Shown here: positions 10,791 to 21,892 of the stretch, in pieces
How the letters are laid out: the number at the start of each line of letters is the position of its first letter
How positions within the stretch are numbered: position 1 is the stretch's first letter
NCBI RefSeq assembly: GCF_037325665.1
Contig: NC_090260.1
Location: 36,225,368-36,289,367 of the forward strand
Reading direction: 5' to 3'
From: Littorina saxatilis
Taxonomy: Eukaryota > Mollusca > Gastropoda > Littorinimorpha > Littorinidae
Length of the DNA stretch: 64,000 nt
Notes under the pieces: generated by a model
What the model was told of the DNA's origin: nothing
The model's database searches: none
What the model saw: the letters and a program-made list of their open reading frames with translations, nothing else
Position numbers and translations under genes: made by a program

Positions 10791-13286
10791 TCATTGACTC
10801 TCCTTCGGCTCCTTGGTAACATGCGTTCCCGTCTCTGCCAGGATTGGACACAGCAGCAGATAACCGGTAAATATGTAACAGGCATAAATGGCAAAATAGC
10901 TCGCCTCGCCTGATAATATATGAGACAACTGTTCTATTACAAAGTCTTTCTTGGGAGGCTTGGCTAATTTACTCGCTCGTTTTACACGGGGTTCCATCGT
11001 TTTCTTTTCTAATCGGAAAACCTTGCTCCTCAGTTTGTTGACCTTCTGCCAAAGTTCCGCTTCACGAGGGGATGGGGAGGATGACGACTTTGATGCTTTA
11101 CATCCTATGTCCTCCAGGATCGCCTGAATGTCATCTAAAAAAGAAAACACACACACAAAACACATAAAATAACATCTTTACGTGTGGGAACTACAGGTAC
11201 AATTTCATTCATCCATGCATCCGCCCTATACAGCTTCTTCTTCTTCTTCTGCGTTCGTGGGCTGAAACTTTCACACGCACTCATTTTTTTGCACAAGTGG
11301 AATTTTACGTGTATGACCGTTTTTACCCCGCCATTTAGGCAGCCATACGCCGCTTTCGGAGGAAGCATGCGGGGTATTTTTGTGTTTCTAAAACCCACCG
11401 AACTCTGACATGGATTACAGGATCTTTTTCGTGCGTACTTGGTCTTGTGCTTGCGTGTACACATGAAGGGGGATAAGTCACTAGCAGGTCTGCACATAAG
11501 TTGACCTGGGAGATCGGAAACATCTCCACACTTAACCCACCAGGCGGCCGCGACCGGGATTCGAACCCTCGACCTTCCGAGTTAATAGACCGACGTCTTA
11601 CCACCCCGCCACAGCGCCCGTCACCCTATACAGCAATTATCAACTATGTAATGGATGGGTTTAAACATTTTTTGATGTCAGGGTGTTCTTCATGGTTAAA
11701 AATCTCTTACCTGGTTGAACAATTTGTGCATCAGGCGACAGGTCGGTGCTGGCTTCATTTGTAGCTACCCTTTGCGATGGTGGCTTCCTCCCACTAGCAA
11801 CCTGCAAATGCACAGCTCTTTAACTGACAAACTCACAACCAACACCCAGTCCCAATGAAACAATTCTCCCAATTTCATGGCATTGGTCTTAGGCCACACA
11901 AAAAAGTGTATGTTTCTGGTAAGGCAAAACAAAAAATAATCTGTTTACGATATCCGGACCGACCCTATTTTTTTCCCACCGGCCCTAGACTTTTTTGGGG
12001 CATTAAAAAATAAAATTAAAATATTCAGATGGCTAAAATACAAAAATAAAAAGCCGACCTACCGACGCTATTTTGGGGGGGCCTATGTTACCTTTAACAG
12101 ACTTTTTTTTGTGGCCTAACATGACTAAAGGTGGAGATTTTTTTTCTAAACTTTTTTTTTTAAACCATCTTTTTAACTTATTTTGTTGAAAAACAGGAAA
12201 ACAAGTGATTTTCGAATACCCCTTTTATTTTTGAAAATGCAAAAACAAAAGTCTAGGGTCATCGAGAAAACATAGGTAGGGGTCAGGTGACCAGAAACAT
12301 ACAACTTTTTTGTTGTTGACGCCGACCCTATACTTTTTTTGCCATTTGGGGCTGTTTTTTGGCAAAATAAGTTCATCATATCATCATAATCAAGACGTCA
12401 ATCCAAAATAAGTAACTTTTTTTTGTTGGCCTTATCATTATTTTGCGCTAAATGCAAACAGGCATTATTTGATGGGAACAATGCTGTTTTTTTTCAATTC
12501 TTACATCAGCCTCAAACTTGTCATTACTCAACCTGCATTTATTAGTGTGCTTCTTTGATTTGCAAAAACCTAAAACCAATAAATAAATAACCTTCGGTGG
12601 TGGATTGGGCACTGCAAACAATGTCGGGACAGCATTCCACACAAGTGATCCTCTCTGCAGGATTGTTTTACTGGTTGGCCTCAAAGTGATCAGTACAAAG
12701 CTTGAGACCTTGAACATCAGCTGGCTGCAGCTTTTCAAAGTCCTCTCGCCTTGTGAATTGCATCCATATTCTGCACCTAGTTTGACAATAAAAACAACAA
12801 TGTTATTGTTAAACTAAGCAAAAAGGAAAGACAAAAAAAGCTAAATCAGATCTTCAGTCTAAATCTAACGCTCTGCCTGAACGCAAAACGGATGAGTGAT
12901 GTACCTTTGTACTGTAGTTTTCCCGTAAGCAAGGTTTGATAAAGGTTTCGGCAAATATGCCCACGGGTAGTTTGTCATCAAGTGTAAACTGTTGTTTTGT
13001 ACTGACTGCTGACTCACACTCACAGTCGTAAGTACTCGCTGACGCTGTACAGCCTGTAGTCTACTGAGTACTGAGTGAGTTGACTCGAGCCATTGCATTC
13101 ATTCTCATTCTGAAGAAGGTAAACCTGATGAAATAATCACTGCACAACCCACCTTTTTTTTTCTTTAGGGAACTTGTGGAAAGTTTTCCCGAAGCAGCTC
13201 TGTTTGCAACGGGCGTTCTTGCAACAAAAAGCCGAGCACAATTTACCACCACCACGCAAGCGATCGGTACCTACGCGATCCGCCAT
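10791..13286 (-). pseudogene. THAP-domain protein gene, copy 2 (four exons, frame broken)
   Basis: This is the tandem partner of the 6718-9212 gene, with exons at 13153-13286, 12592-12770, 11711-11801 and 10791-11134. The sequence is almost identical, and the same interruption inside the THAP domain is present, so the break predates the duplication or was copied with it. One visible coding change is Glu to Lys near the end of exon 1. The CENP-like basic tail and SINE-bearing intron are shared. Two equal broken copies argue against an expressed tandem pair. Confidence 0.7.
11235..11623 (-). mobile_element. tRNA-derived SINE with (GAA)n tail, in THAP intron (copy 2)
   Basis: This copy was carried along by the tandem duplication of the 7162-7550 SINE. 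Flanking CCCTATACAGC repeats are at 11224-11234 and just after 11623. It was not an independent insertion. Confidence 0.85.
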
Positions 13287-13365
13287 TTTGTTTTCGCCGC
13301 CAGCATGTGACTAGGGACGATAACCCACAAACACTTTTTCGCATTTTCTTCGCAAGTTCCACGTC

Positions 13366-14690
13366 TTCCTTTTGTACAGTGTTTGGTTACAGCTAGGTTC
13401 AGGGCAATCCTCAGACACGAAAGCGTTGGTGTCATTGGTGATGCAAAAGTTAGATAATTTAACCTAAAAATTTGCCACTTTGTGAACTGCACATGCATAA
13501 AATCAAGTTTAAGTATGCTGAATATGAAGTTATCCAGTCAATTGGTGTAGAAGTTATAGCATTTCTGTCAGTTAACAGTATTTAAAATCTCTAAAGTAAA
13601 ATCTGACATATTCGAAAGTTTTGCATAAACATCCAGACAATTTTTACGATATTCTCCTAAGCTTCTCCACTTCTCAGCCCTGTCTTGGAAATGAATTCGA
13701 ATAAGGCAGTCAAAATAACTTAGTTTGGAGCACCCATCAATCAGAATAAGCATTAACTTTTGACACAGGAAATATCTTCTACCGAAAGCTCTCCTGGTTT
13801 TATTCTACATTTTTCCTGCATAATGGTAACAAATTTAATGATAAATCTAAACAACGAAGTGACTGTGGTAAGATGAACAAAGTTAAAAAACAAAGGATTA
13901 CTGTAAATGGTTTACGAATCGAAATCTAAACAAGTTTTAATGATAAGTAAAATGATAAAAAAAAATAAGATAAAAAAAAAAGCTAACGTCCTCGCATTTG
14001 TCCAGAATTATTCCATGTTTAACATGGGAACAGAGGTATAATTGGTCTAAAGAATTTATCTGTATGCAATGCCCGCTATAGGTGAAAGACTTTTGTGGAA
14101 GCCATGGAAGAATGCATCGCTGTTGTGCTGGTTCAGCTTGAGGTCCTGTCCTAGCGAATATCCTGCACACACAAAAACACGACTTTTTAAGCCACTTATG
14201 TTGCATTCCGTGACATAGCTTTGTTAAAACCGTGTGCCTGATAATAATGACAGATTTTGTTGATATACATTTTTTTTTAAGACACCCCATATAATATTGT
14301 TTGACAATCTCTTTCAACATAGTTTACGAATCACCAATGTGTATACAAACGCAAATAACCCACAGGTCAATAAATTACTTTCCAGAGAGAGAGAGAGAGA
14401 GAGAGAACGAACGAACGAACGAACTTTATTACTCAAGGATGGAGATTTTAGGCTCACGCCTAGTCTTACAATCTGTCCCTGCTAAACTAAGACATAAAGA
14501 TAAAGACAATAAAAGGACAATTGTCAATCGCAATCATACAGTATTACTAACTACAACATTACCTATACGACTACATAATGCATAATAGAACATTGAAATG
14601 TACATGTATGTCAAGATAATACAAAGGAAAAGAAAATTCGACTCGCACACACACGCGCGCCGCATGCCTGCAATCACGTTCGCACTCAAT
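13366..14690. other. Interior of the 16.7-kb element, mostly unassigned
   Basis: Sequence after the tandem duplication. A minus-strand segment near 13980-14163 has an acceptor and an open frame (ARTGPQAEPAQQRCILPWLP ...), but I recognise nothing. A GA/GAAC microsatellite is at 14385-14423. Confidence 0.4.
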
Positions 14691-14972
14691 ACAACACACA
14701 CACTCACACACACACACACAAACACACACCCACACACACACACTCACACACACACACACACGCACACGGACACACACACACAACAACAACTTCATCAACA
14801 TCATCATCATCATCATCATCATCGTCGACATCATTATCATAATCAACAAAATATATAGAGGTTAGTGATAGCGGCAATGCATTCTTGCTAGAAACAGCTT
14901 CAGAATGTAACTGTTCGTGACAACAGATATTTGCGAAGCTGCGATTTGAAGTGTTTAATCGTGCTTGACCCC

Positions 14973-15057
<85 letters not shown>

Positions 15058-15064
15058 GAGAGAG
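14690..15064. repeat. CA, CAT and GA microsatellites
   Basis: (CA)n at 14694-14783, (CAT)n at 14800-14830 and an 85-bp (GA)n run at 14978-15064. No gene evidence. A poly(T)-poly(G) tract follows at 15189-15221. Confidence 0.9.
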
Positions 15065-15866
15065 ATCAAAACTAGAAAATGTGTGCTATATAAAACAAGG
15101 ATAATCACTGTCAAATCTTTGCTTGTACCTGCATGGTGTTTACTGCGCTATATACACAACCTGTTTTATTTCATTTATTTATTTAAAAATTTTTTTTTTT
15201 TTTTTTTTTTTGGGGGGGGGGATGTTTTGTGATGAGGGTTTTTTCAAAGCCTTTACTGCTTTAGTCATTGAATCCACCCGACTTCGATGTATTGTTCAGT
15301 GATGGGTAATTGTGTGACCAACTATGTAAGTTAGTGATTGTTCTGGCTTCATACAATGACATTGCATTAATTTTATAAGTGTATGTGTGTGTGTTTCAGG
15401 CAAAAGCTGATATTACAGTCCTAGTTGTATGCAGTACCTCTGCTTCTTCGTTCAGGAATCAAAGTATACAATCTAAACCGATTATTTTGTTCAATAATGT
15501 TCAGCTTACCATCCCGAAGAAGGCAGTAACGTGCCGAGATATTGATTATAGATATTAACGTACCTAACCTGGTTACTGGTGTGTTTTCTTTTTATTTCAA
15601 TAATGTAAATGTGTGACACCTTGCAGGGTACTTGATGTTCAGAGCAATTTTTCTGGCAAAAGACCTTTTATGGATCAAAGAAAACTTTTGTCGTGGTGCA
15701 CAAGTCAATCAATTTGGTTGATAAATAATTTGTGCTGCATTTTCCCTGGTTCCAAAACGTAGTATGTATTACCACATGTCCTTACCTGTCATTGGCATCA
15801 CATGATTCTCTGCAAGCAGTCTTTTGTGGAAATAGTACGTCATTTAACACTTGCACTTATAGTAGG

Positions 15867-16255
15867 GCTGATGGGGTCTATGTCGACCAAAAGAGTGGGA
15901 TTCTCTGTAGGTCGAGTTCCTGTAGGTGGATTCCCTGTATACCTAAGACTTTAAAATTGGCAATCTAGTATACAGGGAATCCCACAGGGTGCAGTTTTTC
16001 AATAAAACTTGCAAACCATACTCGAATTTCTAAGAAATATCAAAAAAAAGATCGAAAAACATCAAATTCTAACGATGTCGCTAAGCATCACGTGACTTTC
16101 ATTGATATTAGCAAAACGCTACAGGAACTACACCCTGTGGTATTCCCTGTATACAAGATTGCCAATTTTAAAGTCTTAGGTATACAGAGAATCCACCTAC
16201 AGGAACTCGACCTACAGTGAATCCCATTCTTTTGGTCGACATAGACCCCATCAGC
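15867..16255. mobile_element. Palindromic MITE with 9-bp target duplication (Mutator-like)
   Basis: Two arms of about 130 bp, differing at only a few positions, face each other (start GCTGATGGGGTCTATGTCG, inverted at the end). The 9-bp duplication TATAGTAGG flanks it at 15858-15866 and 16256-16264. Long terminal repeats with 9-bp duplications are the habit of the Mutator superfamily. There is no coding capacity. Both arms hold a 31-bp segment also found in a SINE family. Confidence 0.75.
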
Positions 16256-17258
16256 TATAGTAGGTGGCTGTGGAACGGTAGACATGCAACGACAACGAAC
16301 AACAAAAGACAAAGTGTGGAGAACACTCATTTTTCTTAACATACGCTAAGTTTCTTTGAGAATGCTCCAAGTGAAAATCAGGGGTTCCTAGGCCTGATAT
16401 CACAATTAAACAGCTTCTTCTCAGAATCAGGAGGGAAAAAAACGAGATGTCGTGACAAGAACAGACAGCAGCAGCAGCAACAACAACATTGCTAAATCGT
16501 CGCTTTAACAAAATTTCATGTTTAGTATCGCAGACAAAGCACGGCTACTGATCCGACCAAAGCCACACTTCATGCACGATGGGCACATTGTTATGGCCAG
16601 CTTGTTAACGTGAGCATTGTGTATGTTTTACATAGAATTGAATGTGTTTGTCGTTGTGTCTGTCATCTATCCTAGTCGTTTGATTTAGAATAAAGCAAAC
16701 TTATTACAATGACGATTTTCTTCGGTTTTTGATGAAGGATTGGCATCTTTTCCTATTTTCCAACTCTGCCACCATACACTGGCCGTTCAGGTCTGCATGT
16801 CGACCACATGGTGTGTGATCAGATTTTTCGGACATGTTCACAATGCTTACATGACCACCAAATGGAAAATCAGTTTGTATTTGTTATGTTTTTGTGTAAG
16901 CACAATCTTCATACAAGTAAACAGAAACAGTTTTGTTGCAAACAGAGCCTTCATAAGAAAAAATGCTTCTAAGTCAAAATACATACCCCCTTGTTCGTAT
17001 TGCGTAAAATATACCCATAAATTCTGGACATCATATTTTTATTTTTTTTCACAACAATGAAACCAAACTTTGGCATATGTTTTAGCCATATATTTACAAT
17101 AAAACCTATGAGTTTGAAGGCTGCATCTTGTTTTGTTTATTTTTGAGAATTTTTTTGCAAACCCATGCAAATGGCCAGTTTCTGGGGAGAGACTGGGGAG
17201 ATAATGGCCAGTATAGAAAGAGTTAATAAGTAAACTAATGTCAGAAGTAGGTATTTAC

Positions 17259-17337
17259 CTTGTTTGCCTTCGCGTTCTTGATAGCCCGCTGCAGCATTTG
17301 TATCACTTCCCTTGACATTCAAAACGCCAATGTATTT
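17259..17337 (-). other. Candidate minus-strand exon inside the 16.7-kb element
   Basis: A 79-bp segment with AG acceptor and GTAAAT donor is open in only one frame and reads KYIGVLNVKGSDTNAAAGYQ then EREGKQ. No family is recognised. It lies on the same strand as the THAP gene but about 4 kb upstream of its first exon. Confidence 0.25.
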
Positions 17338-17499
17338 CTGAAAGGAAAATAAAGATATTGACCGAAACATCACACAAGTGGTATATCATGCTAGGTTTTG
17401 TTTACAGTGCCTGTTCTACGACCACATCTGATTGTAATTTAAATAAAGAAAAACTGTATCCATTTATTACTTCTCTATTTGTGTGTGTTTGTGTGTGTG

Positions 17500-17831
17500 C
17501 AGGGGCGGATCACATCATTTTTAAGGGGGAGATTCCAAATTTCTTTTTGGGACAATTTGACGACACGATGCAAAGCGTTTAGTTGAAGACGCGAAGCGTT
17601 CAACCTCCTTGGGGGGGGGGTCCGACAAATGTTGATAAAAACAAGGAAAATGGATCAATCCGAGCCAAGAAACATCCCCTAATACACCTTCCAAAAAAGT
17701 AAATATATTAAGAAGAAAAATTTGAATCACAACAAGGACAACTGATAGATCTGGCGCAACCTGAGCAAACTAATTAGCCAACTTCTTTCCAAAATCGTCA
17801 CTTAGAATACAAAGGCCGGATCCGCCCAGTG
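17500..17831. mobile_element. hAT-like MITE inserted in a GT repeat
   Basis: The left end CAGGGGCGGATC and the right end GGATCCGCCC are inverted, and GT dinucleotide runs flank both sides, which would conceal an 8-bp duplication. CAGGGGCGGA termini are common in non-autonomous hAT elements. The right terminus is imperfect. Confidence 0.5.
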
Positions 17832-17973
17832 TGTGTGTGTGTGTGTGTGTGTGTGACCGATGACCTTCTCTAAATTCTTATCGTTGCGTTTGCATGGTAA
17901 TAAAGTTTTAATACTGGATATGCCCATGAAAAAATATCATTTCTTGTTCATGTCATTGTGTGTGTGTGGCCAG

Positions 17974-18099
17974 GACCGTGACTTCTGCTTGCCTCGACGT
18001 CTTCAGAAAAGACACAAAATGCCAGCAGGCGTATGTTCTTGGAGCACTCAGTATGCCGTCATCTGCAAACAAATAAATACAAATTATTCAATTGTGTAA
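17974..18099 (+). other. Candidate terminal exon with poly(A) signal inside the 16.7-kb element
   Basis: After a GGCCAG acceptor the plus strand is open for 41 codons (DRDFCLPRRLQKRHKMPAGV ...) and stops at TAA 18097-18099. AATAAA overlaps the stop at 18099-18104, as in a compact last exon. The basic segment RRLQKRHK is the only notable feature. The opposite strand also has an acceptor here, so the strand is not certain. Confidence 0.3.
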
Positions 18100-18104
18100 A
18101 TAAA

Positions 18105-19080
18105 GAACAATCATTTTAATATTACAACAAAAAAATTCATATAACTGTAGTCTTCACCAGAGACATCCACTACACTATCTTTAAATAAAACTGCCGTAAA
18201 AAATTGAAATACTATAAAACTTACCCCCACTCAGATCTATTTGGGATTATTCAAGTTTCAACCATGAAACGATGCCGGTTTGGACAGATCTGCTAGTTTG
18301 CCGCTGAAACTGAAATCAAAGGCGATCTTCAGAACTATTTCTAATCTTGTATTTGTGATTAATATAAAATACTGATCTTCCCAATAGAAGCTGATGTGTA
18401 TACACATGACCAGGACAAGGTATTTTGTTACGGGGCATTTACGCAGACGTCGCAGTTCAAAATATCGTTTTAGATCTGATTTTGTACAGCAGCCTGTGTG
18501 ATTCAGAATCGTCTGCCCTTTTTCGGTTTAACATTTTATGGACGATTCCTATGAGACTGCTCAATCATAACTGATGACAAATTCAGAAACAGATGATGGT
18601 TTCAAGTAGGCTACAAGTAATGATTTGTTAAAAATGTCAAGCCACTCGTCGATCATTCACACTCAAAGAACCCAAGCCAAATCTGCTCTGGTTCCGAGCA
18701 GCTTTTTCCAACTGAGACCCTAATTGTTACGCATCTGCCGCGAAAAGATAGACCACAAACAAGCGGCACTGTACCATGCTTTCGTTTATGTTGCTAAACA
18801 GATTAAATGTGCATTGTAAATGTGCTTACAGCAAAGAAATGCATCCTTACTTACCACAAAAATACTGGTACCACATTCATCGCACTTGTGTCTTCTTACC
18901 AAAACCAATCGATATGTTTGTTTACGATGTATTGGTAATTACTAACCGTTAACTATTTTTCAAAAATCTGAAATGACTTTTAAGAATCAAAGAAAGATTC
19001 GCTAAAACGGTTGACTTCAGAAAATAAGCAATATTTTTCTGAACCATGAAATAAAAATCGAAAACTCCGTTTGATCTTTT
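18105..19080. other. Right subterminal region of the 16.7-kb element
   Basis: A/T-rich, no convincing exon. It leads into the right inverted repeat. Confidence 0.4.
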
Positions 19081-19323
19081 ATTTTGGTAGATTGATGACA
19101 ACAGCCGGAACTGAAAGTACCAGAACCAAAAATTAAGGGCATTAATCAGGTAAACTAAGAAGATTGTCGTTCCTGGCGCGCACTTCACATGTCCGTCAAA
19201 CAGTGTCCGAGTGAGAGAAAAAATTTTTTTTTTCGCAGTTCGACAGTATATGAGGCCCTTCTTCATATCAAAGTGTAAAGGTTGCTGAACGACGTTTTTC
19301 CTTTTTGCTTGTTTAGTTACACT

Positions 19324-19459
19324 TTAACAAAGACAGGTATGTGTGGCTGTGGATGCTCTCATTGCGAGTACAAACCTTAACATAGACAGGTCTGTGTGGC
19401 TGTGGATGCTCTCATTGTGAGTACAAACCTTAACAAAGACAGGTCTGTGTGGCTGTGGA
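19324..19459. repeat. 53-bp minisatellite, right part
   Basis: About 2.6 units of the 2517-2651 motif, in the same orientation, starting at the TTAA that ends the large insertion. Confidence 0.9.
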
Positions 19460-19739
19460 GATTTCAGGCTGACATTTGTATGCACTGCCTGGTTCGTTCC
19501 TGAGATTTTAAATTATACTGTCCTTCTGCTTGTGCATTTCCCGCTTTTGTCTAAAGACGAATGCACTTACCTTTTACACACTGGTAGTGTAATGTAAGAC
19601 ATTATGACTGCTTTTCATGAGGACTTGATTAACATAATAAAAGGTTCAGACTGGGATGCGGTCCACGCATACATTATAGACACACGAAGACCACCAACCA
19701 ACACATAACGACACTAACACATAATCTTCTTCTTTTTCT

Positions 19740-19826
19740 TTGTGTGTGTGTGTTGGGGTGGGGGGTGGTTGGGTGTGGGTGTGGCCGGGTGTGGCCGGGC
19801 CGGACCGGGGGTGGTGGGTGTCAGTG

Positions 19827-19863
<37 letters not shown>

Positions 19864-19955
19864 TGAGTGTGTGTGTGAGTGTGTGTGTGTGTGAGTGTGT
19901 GTGTGTGTGAGTGTGTGTGTGTGAGTGTGTGTGTGTGTGTGTATGTGTTTGTGTG
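19740..19955. repeat. GT-rich microsatellite
   Basis: (GT)n with GA interruptions and a G-rich head (GGGTGTGGGTGTGGCCGGG). It lies just outside the right end of the 16.7-kb element. Confidence 0.9.
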
Positions 19956-20061
19956 TGCGTTTGCGTGAGCCACGGTGGTGCGTGTGCATGCGTGCGTGTG
20001 TGTGCGCGAGTGAATGCTTATTAAATCAAGATTATTTCCATGTATTCAGCATGCTCTTTTT

Positions 20062-20900
20062 ATATTTAGTCAAGTTTTGACTAAATGTTTTAACATCGAG
20101 GGGGAATCGAAACGAGGGTCGTGGTGTATGTGTGTGTGTGTGCGTGTGTGTGTGTAGAGCGATTGAGAGTAAACTACTGGACCGATCTTTATGAAATTTT
20201 ACATGAGAGTTCCTGGGTATGATATCCCCGGACTTTTTTTCCATTTTTTCGATAAATGTCTTTGATGACGTCATATCCGGCTTTTTGTAAAAGTTGAGAC
20301 GGCACTGTCACACCCTCATTTTTCAATCAAATTGATTGAAATTTTGGCCAAACAATCTTCGACAAAGGCCGGACGTCGGTATTGCATTTCAGCTTGGTGG
20401 CTTAAAAGTTAATTAATGACTTTGTTCATTAAAAATCAGAAAATTGTAATTAAAATTATGTTTTTATAAAACGATCCAAATTTACGTTCATCTTATTCTT
20501 CATCATTTTCTGATTCCAAAAACATATAAATATGTTATATTCGGATTAAAAACAAGGTCTGAAAATTAAAAATATAAAAATTATTATCAAAATCAAATTT
20601 CCGAAATCGATTTAAAAACAATTTCATCTTATTCCTTGTCGGTTCCTGATTCCAAAAACATATAGATATGATATGTTTGGATTAAAAACACGCTCAGAAA
20701 GCTCAAACGAAGAGAGGTACAGAAAAGCGTGCTATGCAGCACAGCGAAACCACTACCGCGCTGAACAGGCTCGTCAGTTTCACTCCGTTTTGCACAAGCG
20801 GCAGACTACGGTCATTGTGAAAAAATGCAGTGCGTTCAGTTTCATTCTGTGAGTTCCACAGCTTGACTAAATGTAGTAATTTCGCCTTACGCGACTTGTT
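20062..20900 (+). repeat. Dispersed repeat family R, copy 3
   Basis: This is a complete-looking copy with ATTTAGTCAAGTTTTGACTA at the start and CGCCTTACGCGACTTGT at the end. TATATTT occurs at both borders (20061 and after 20899), which could be a 7-bp target duplication, although the first bases resemble the family's own start. Confidence 0.8.
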
Positions 20901-20939
20901 ATATTTTATTTTGAATTGTTTTCCCTCTTGTCTCCCAAC

Positions 20940-21890
20940 AGCACCGCTAATCAACACAAAAAAGTTTACACTTCGTAAAGTACAGTTTTAGATAAAAGAC
21001 AAAATCTTGTTGAACTCTTCGATTTTGTTTACACTTGTGAGTTATTAAATGCATTACAATACAGTTAAGCTAAAGGGAAAAAAATGTACTCGTGTTCTTT
21101 TTACACTTCAGTTGTTCCTATATTATCGTTTTGGGCTAGAAGGCAAGTACTTAACGATTTTTACACTCGAATTGTTCGTGCAGCCGATTAACGCCGTTTA
21201 GCTACAGAGCAAAGTTAGGTTTTTCTCAGGGCAGGGATTGTACAATGATTGAGTTGTCAGCGGAACGGCAGTGCACGTTTACGGGTAGAAGGCAAAATTA
21301 AACGCCGCTCCGTCTTTTACACTTGGCCGGTCGTTACTGAGTGTATACACTTTTAGCTAGAAAGCAAAATTGTACTGGAGGATTGTTTGCAGTTGAGCAC
21401 GGTTTTGGGTCCAGTGCATTCATGATTTGTAGAGGGCCCCAATTGGCAAAGGGTTTAAAATCGTGATCGTGATTGGCGTTTTTTGACCTTTCTGTGACTG
21501 TGATTGTCGAAATTTTCATTTCTGTGATCGTGATGGGACTTTGCCCGTGATCCGTGATGACAAAAAAAATCAAGTCTCGTGATCGTGATCGTCATTTGTT
21601 TTCGTGATCGTGATGGGCATTATTGCAAAGCATTTTATTTTCAACGTACATTTTTCACAGCTGTATCACTCTATGATCCTCTATTCGTCAAGGTGTTTGT
21701 GATCGTGAAAACAAAAATCAAGGTAACTGTGATCGTGAAAGCTAAAATTTCCCTTCCCGTGATCGTGATGATACCCCCCCTTTGGGGCCCTCATTTGTAG
21801 CTAGAAGGCATAATTATACTCAATTTTTTTTTTAACTTGAGTTATTCGTACAGTACACTTTTTAAACTAGAAGGCAAAATTGTACTGCGG
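20940..21890. repeat. Degenerate satellite-like array with nested MITE
   Basis: A loose motif, TTTACACTTGAGTTGTTCGT followed by CTAGAAGGCAAAATTGTACT, recurs with heavy variation every 70-110 bp (clear instances near 21000, 21100, 21160, 21300, 21340 and 21840). It is interrupted by the MITE at 21432-21792. Confidence 0.5.
21432..21792. mobile_element. GTGATCGTGA-rich MITE with GAGGGCCCC ends
   Basis: The left terminus GAGGGCCCCAA and its inverse TTGGGGCCCTC are flanked by a 7-bp duplication ATTTGTA (21425-21431 and 21793-21799). The interior is built largely of GTGATCGTGA variants in one orientation, about ten of them. Confidence 0.65.
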
Positions 21891-21892
21891 GT

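Larger units (their letters stand above)
9292..13365. repeat. 4.07-kb tandem duplication, copy 2
   Basis: This is the second copy of the 5223-9291 block, slightly longer (4074 against 4069 bp) because of microsatellite and homopolymer differences. It ends at the same point as copy 1 (CACGTC) and then leaves the repeat into unique sequence. The duplication is recent, or it is an assembly artefact that kept two haplotypes. Confidence 0.93.
2652..19323. mobile_element. 16.7-kb TTAA-flanked DNA element, Kolobok-like, carrying THAP gene copies
   Basis: The unit is bounded by TTAA at 2648-2651 and 19324-19327. Its ends are perfect inverted repeats of 14 bp (AGTGTAACTAAACA). Weaker inverted similarity continues inward: TGGTACTTTGAGTTCCGG at 2856, about 204 bp from the left end, matches TGGTACTTTCAGTTCCGG in inverse about 201 bp from the right end (around 19106-19122). 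The same 53-bp minisatellite continues on both sides, and joining the flanks at one TTAA restores its unit, so this is an insertion. TTAA sites are used by piggyBac and Kolobok. Kolobok elements are known to carry THAP proteins and ends of the TTAAAG type, so Kolobok is favoured. No transposase domain was recognised; exon-like pieces exist on both strands. Nested MITEs and SINEs account for part of the length. Confidence 0.6.

Noticed and set aside
2652-19323. Polinton or other virus-like identity for the 16.7-kb element
   Set aside because: The size would fit, but the 4-bp TTAA duplication, very short perfect ends and THAP gene do not, and no capsid, polymerase or integrase was recognised.
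2652-19323. piggyBac identity for the 16.7-kb element
   Set aside because: TTAA fits, but the ends start AGTG and not with the usual piggyBac CCC/CAC type, and no piggyBac transposase motif is seen. It is not fully excluded.
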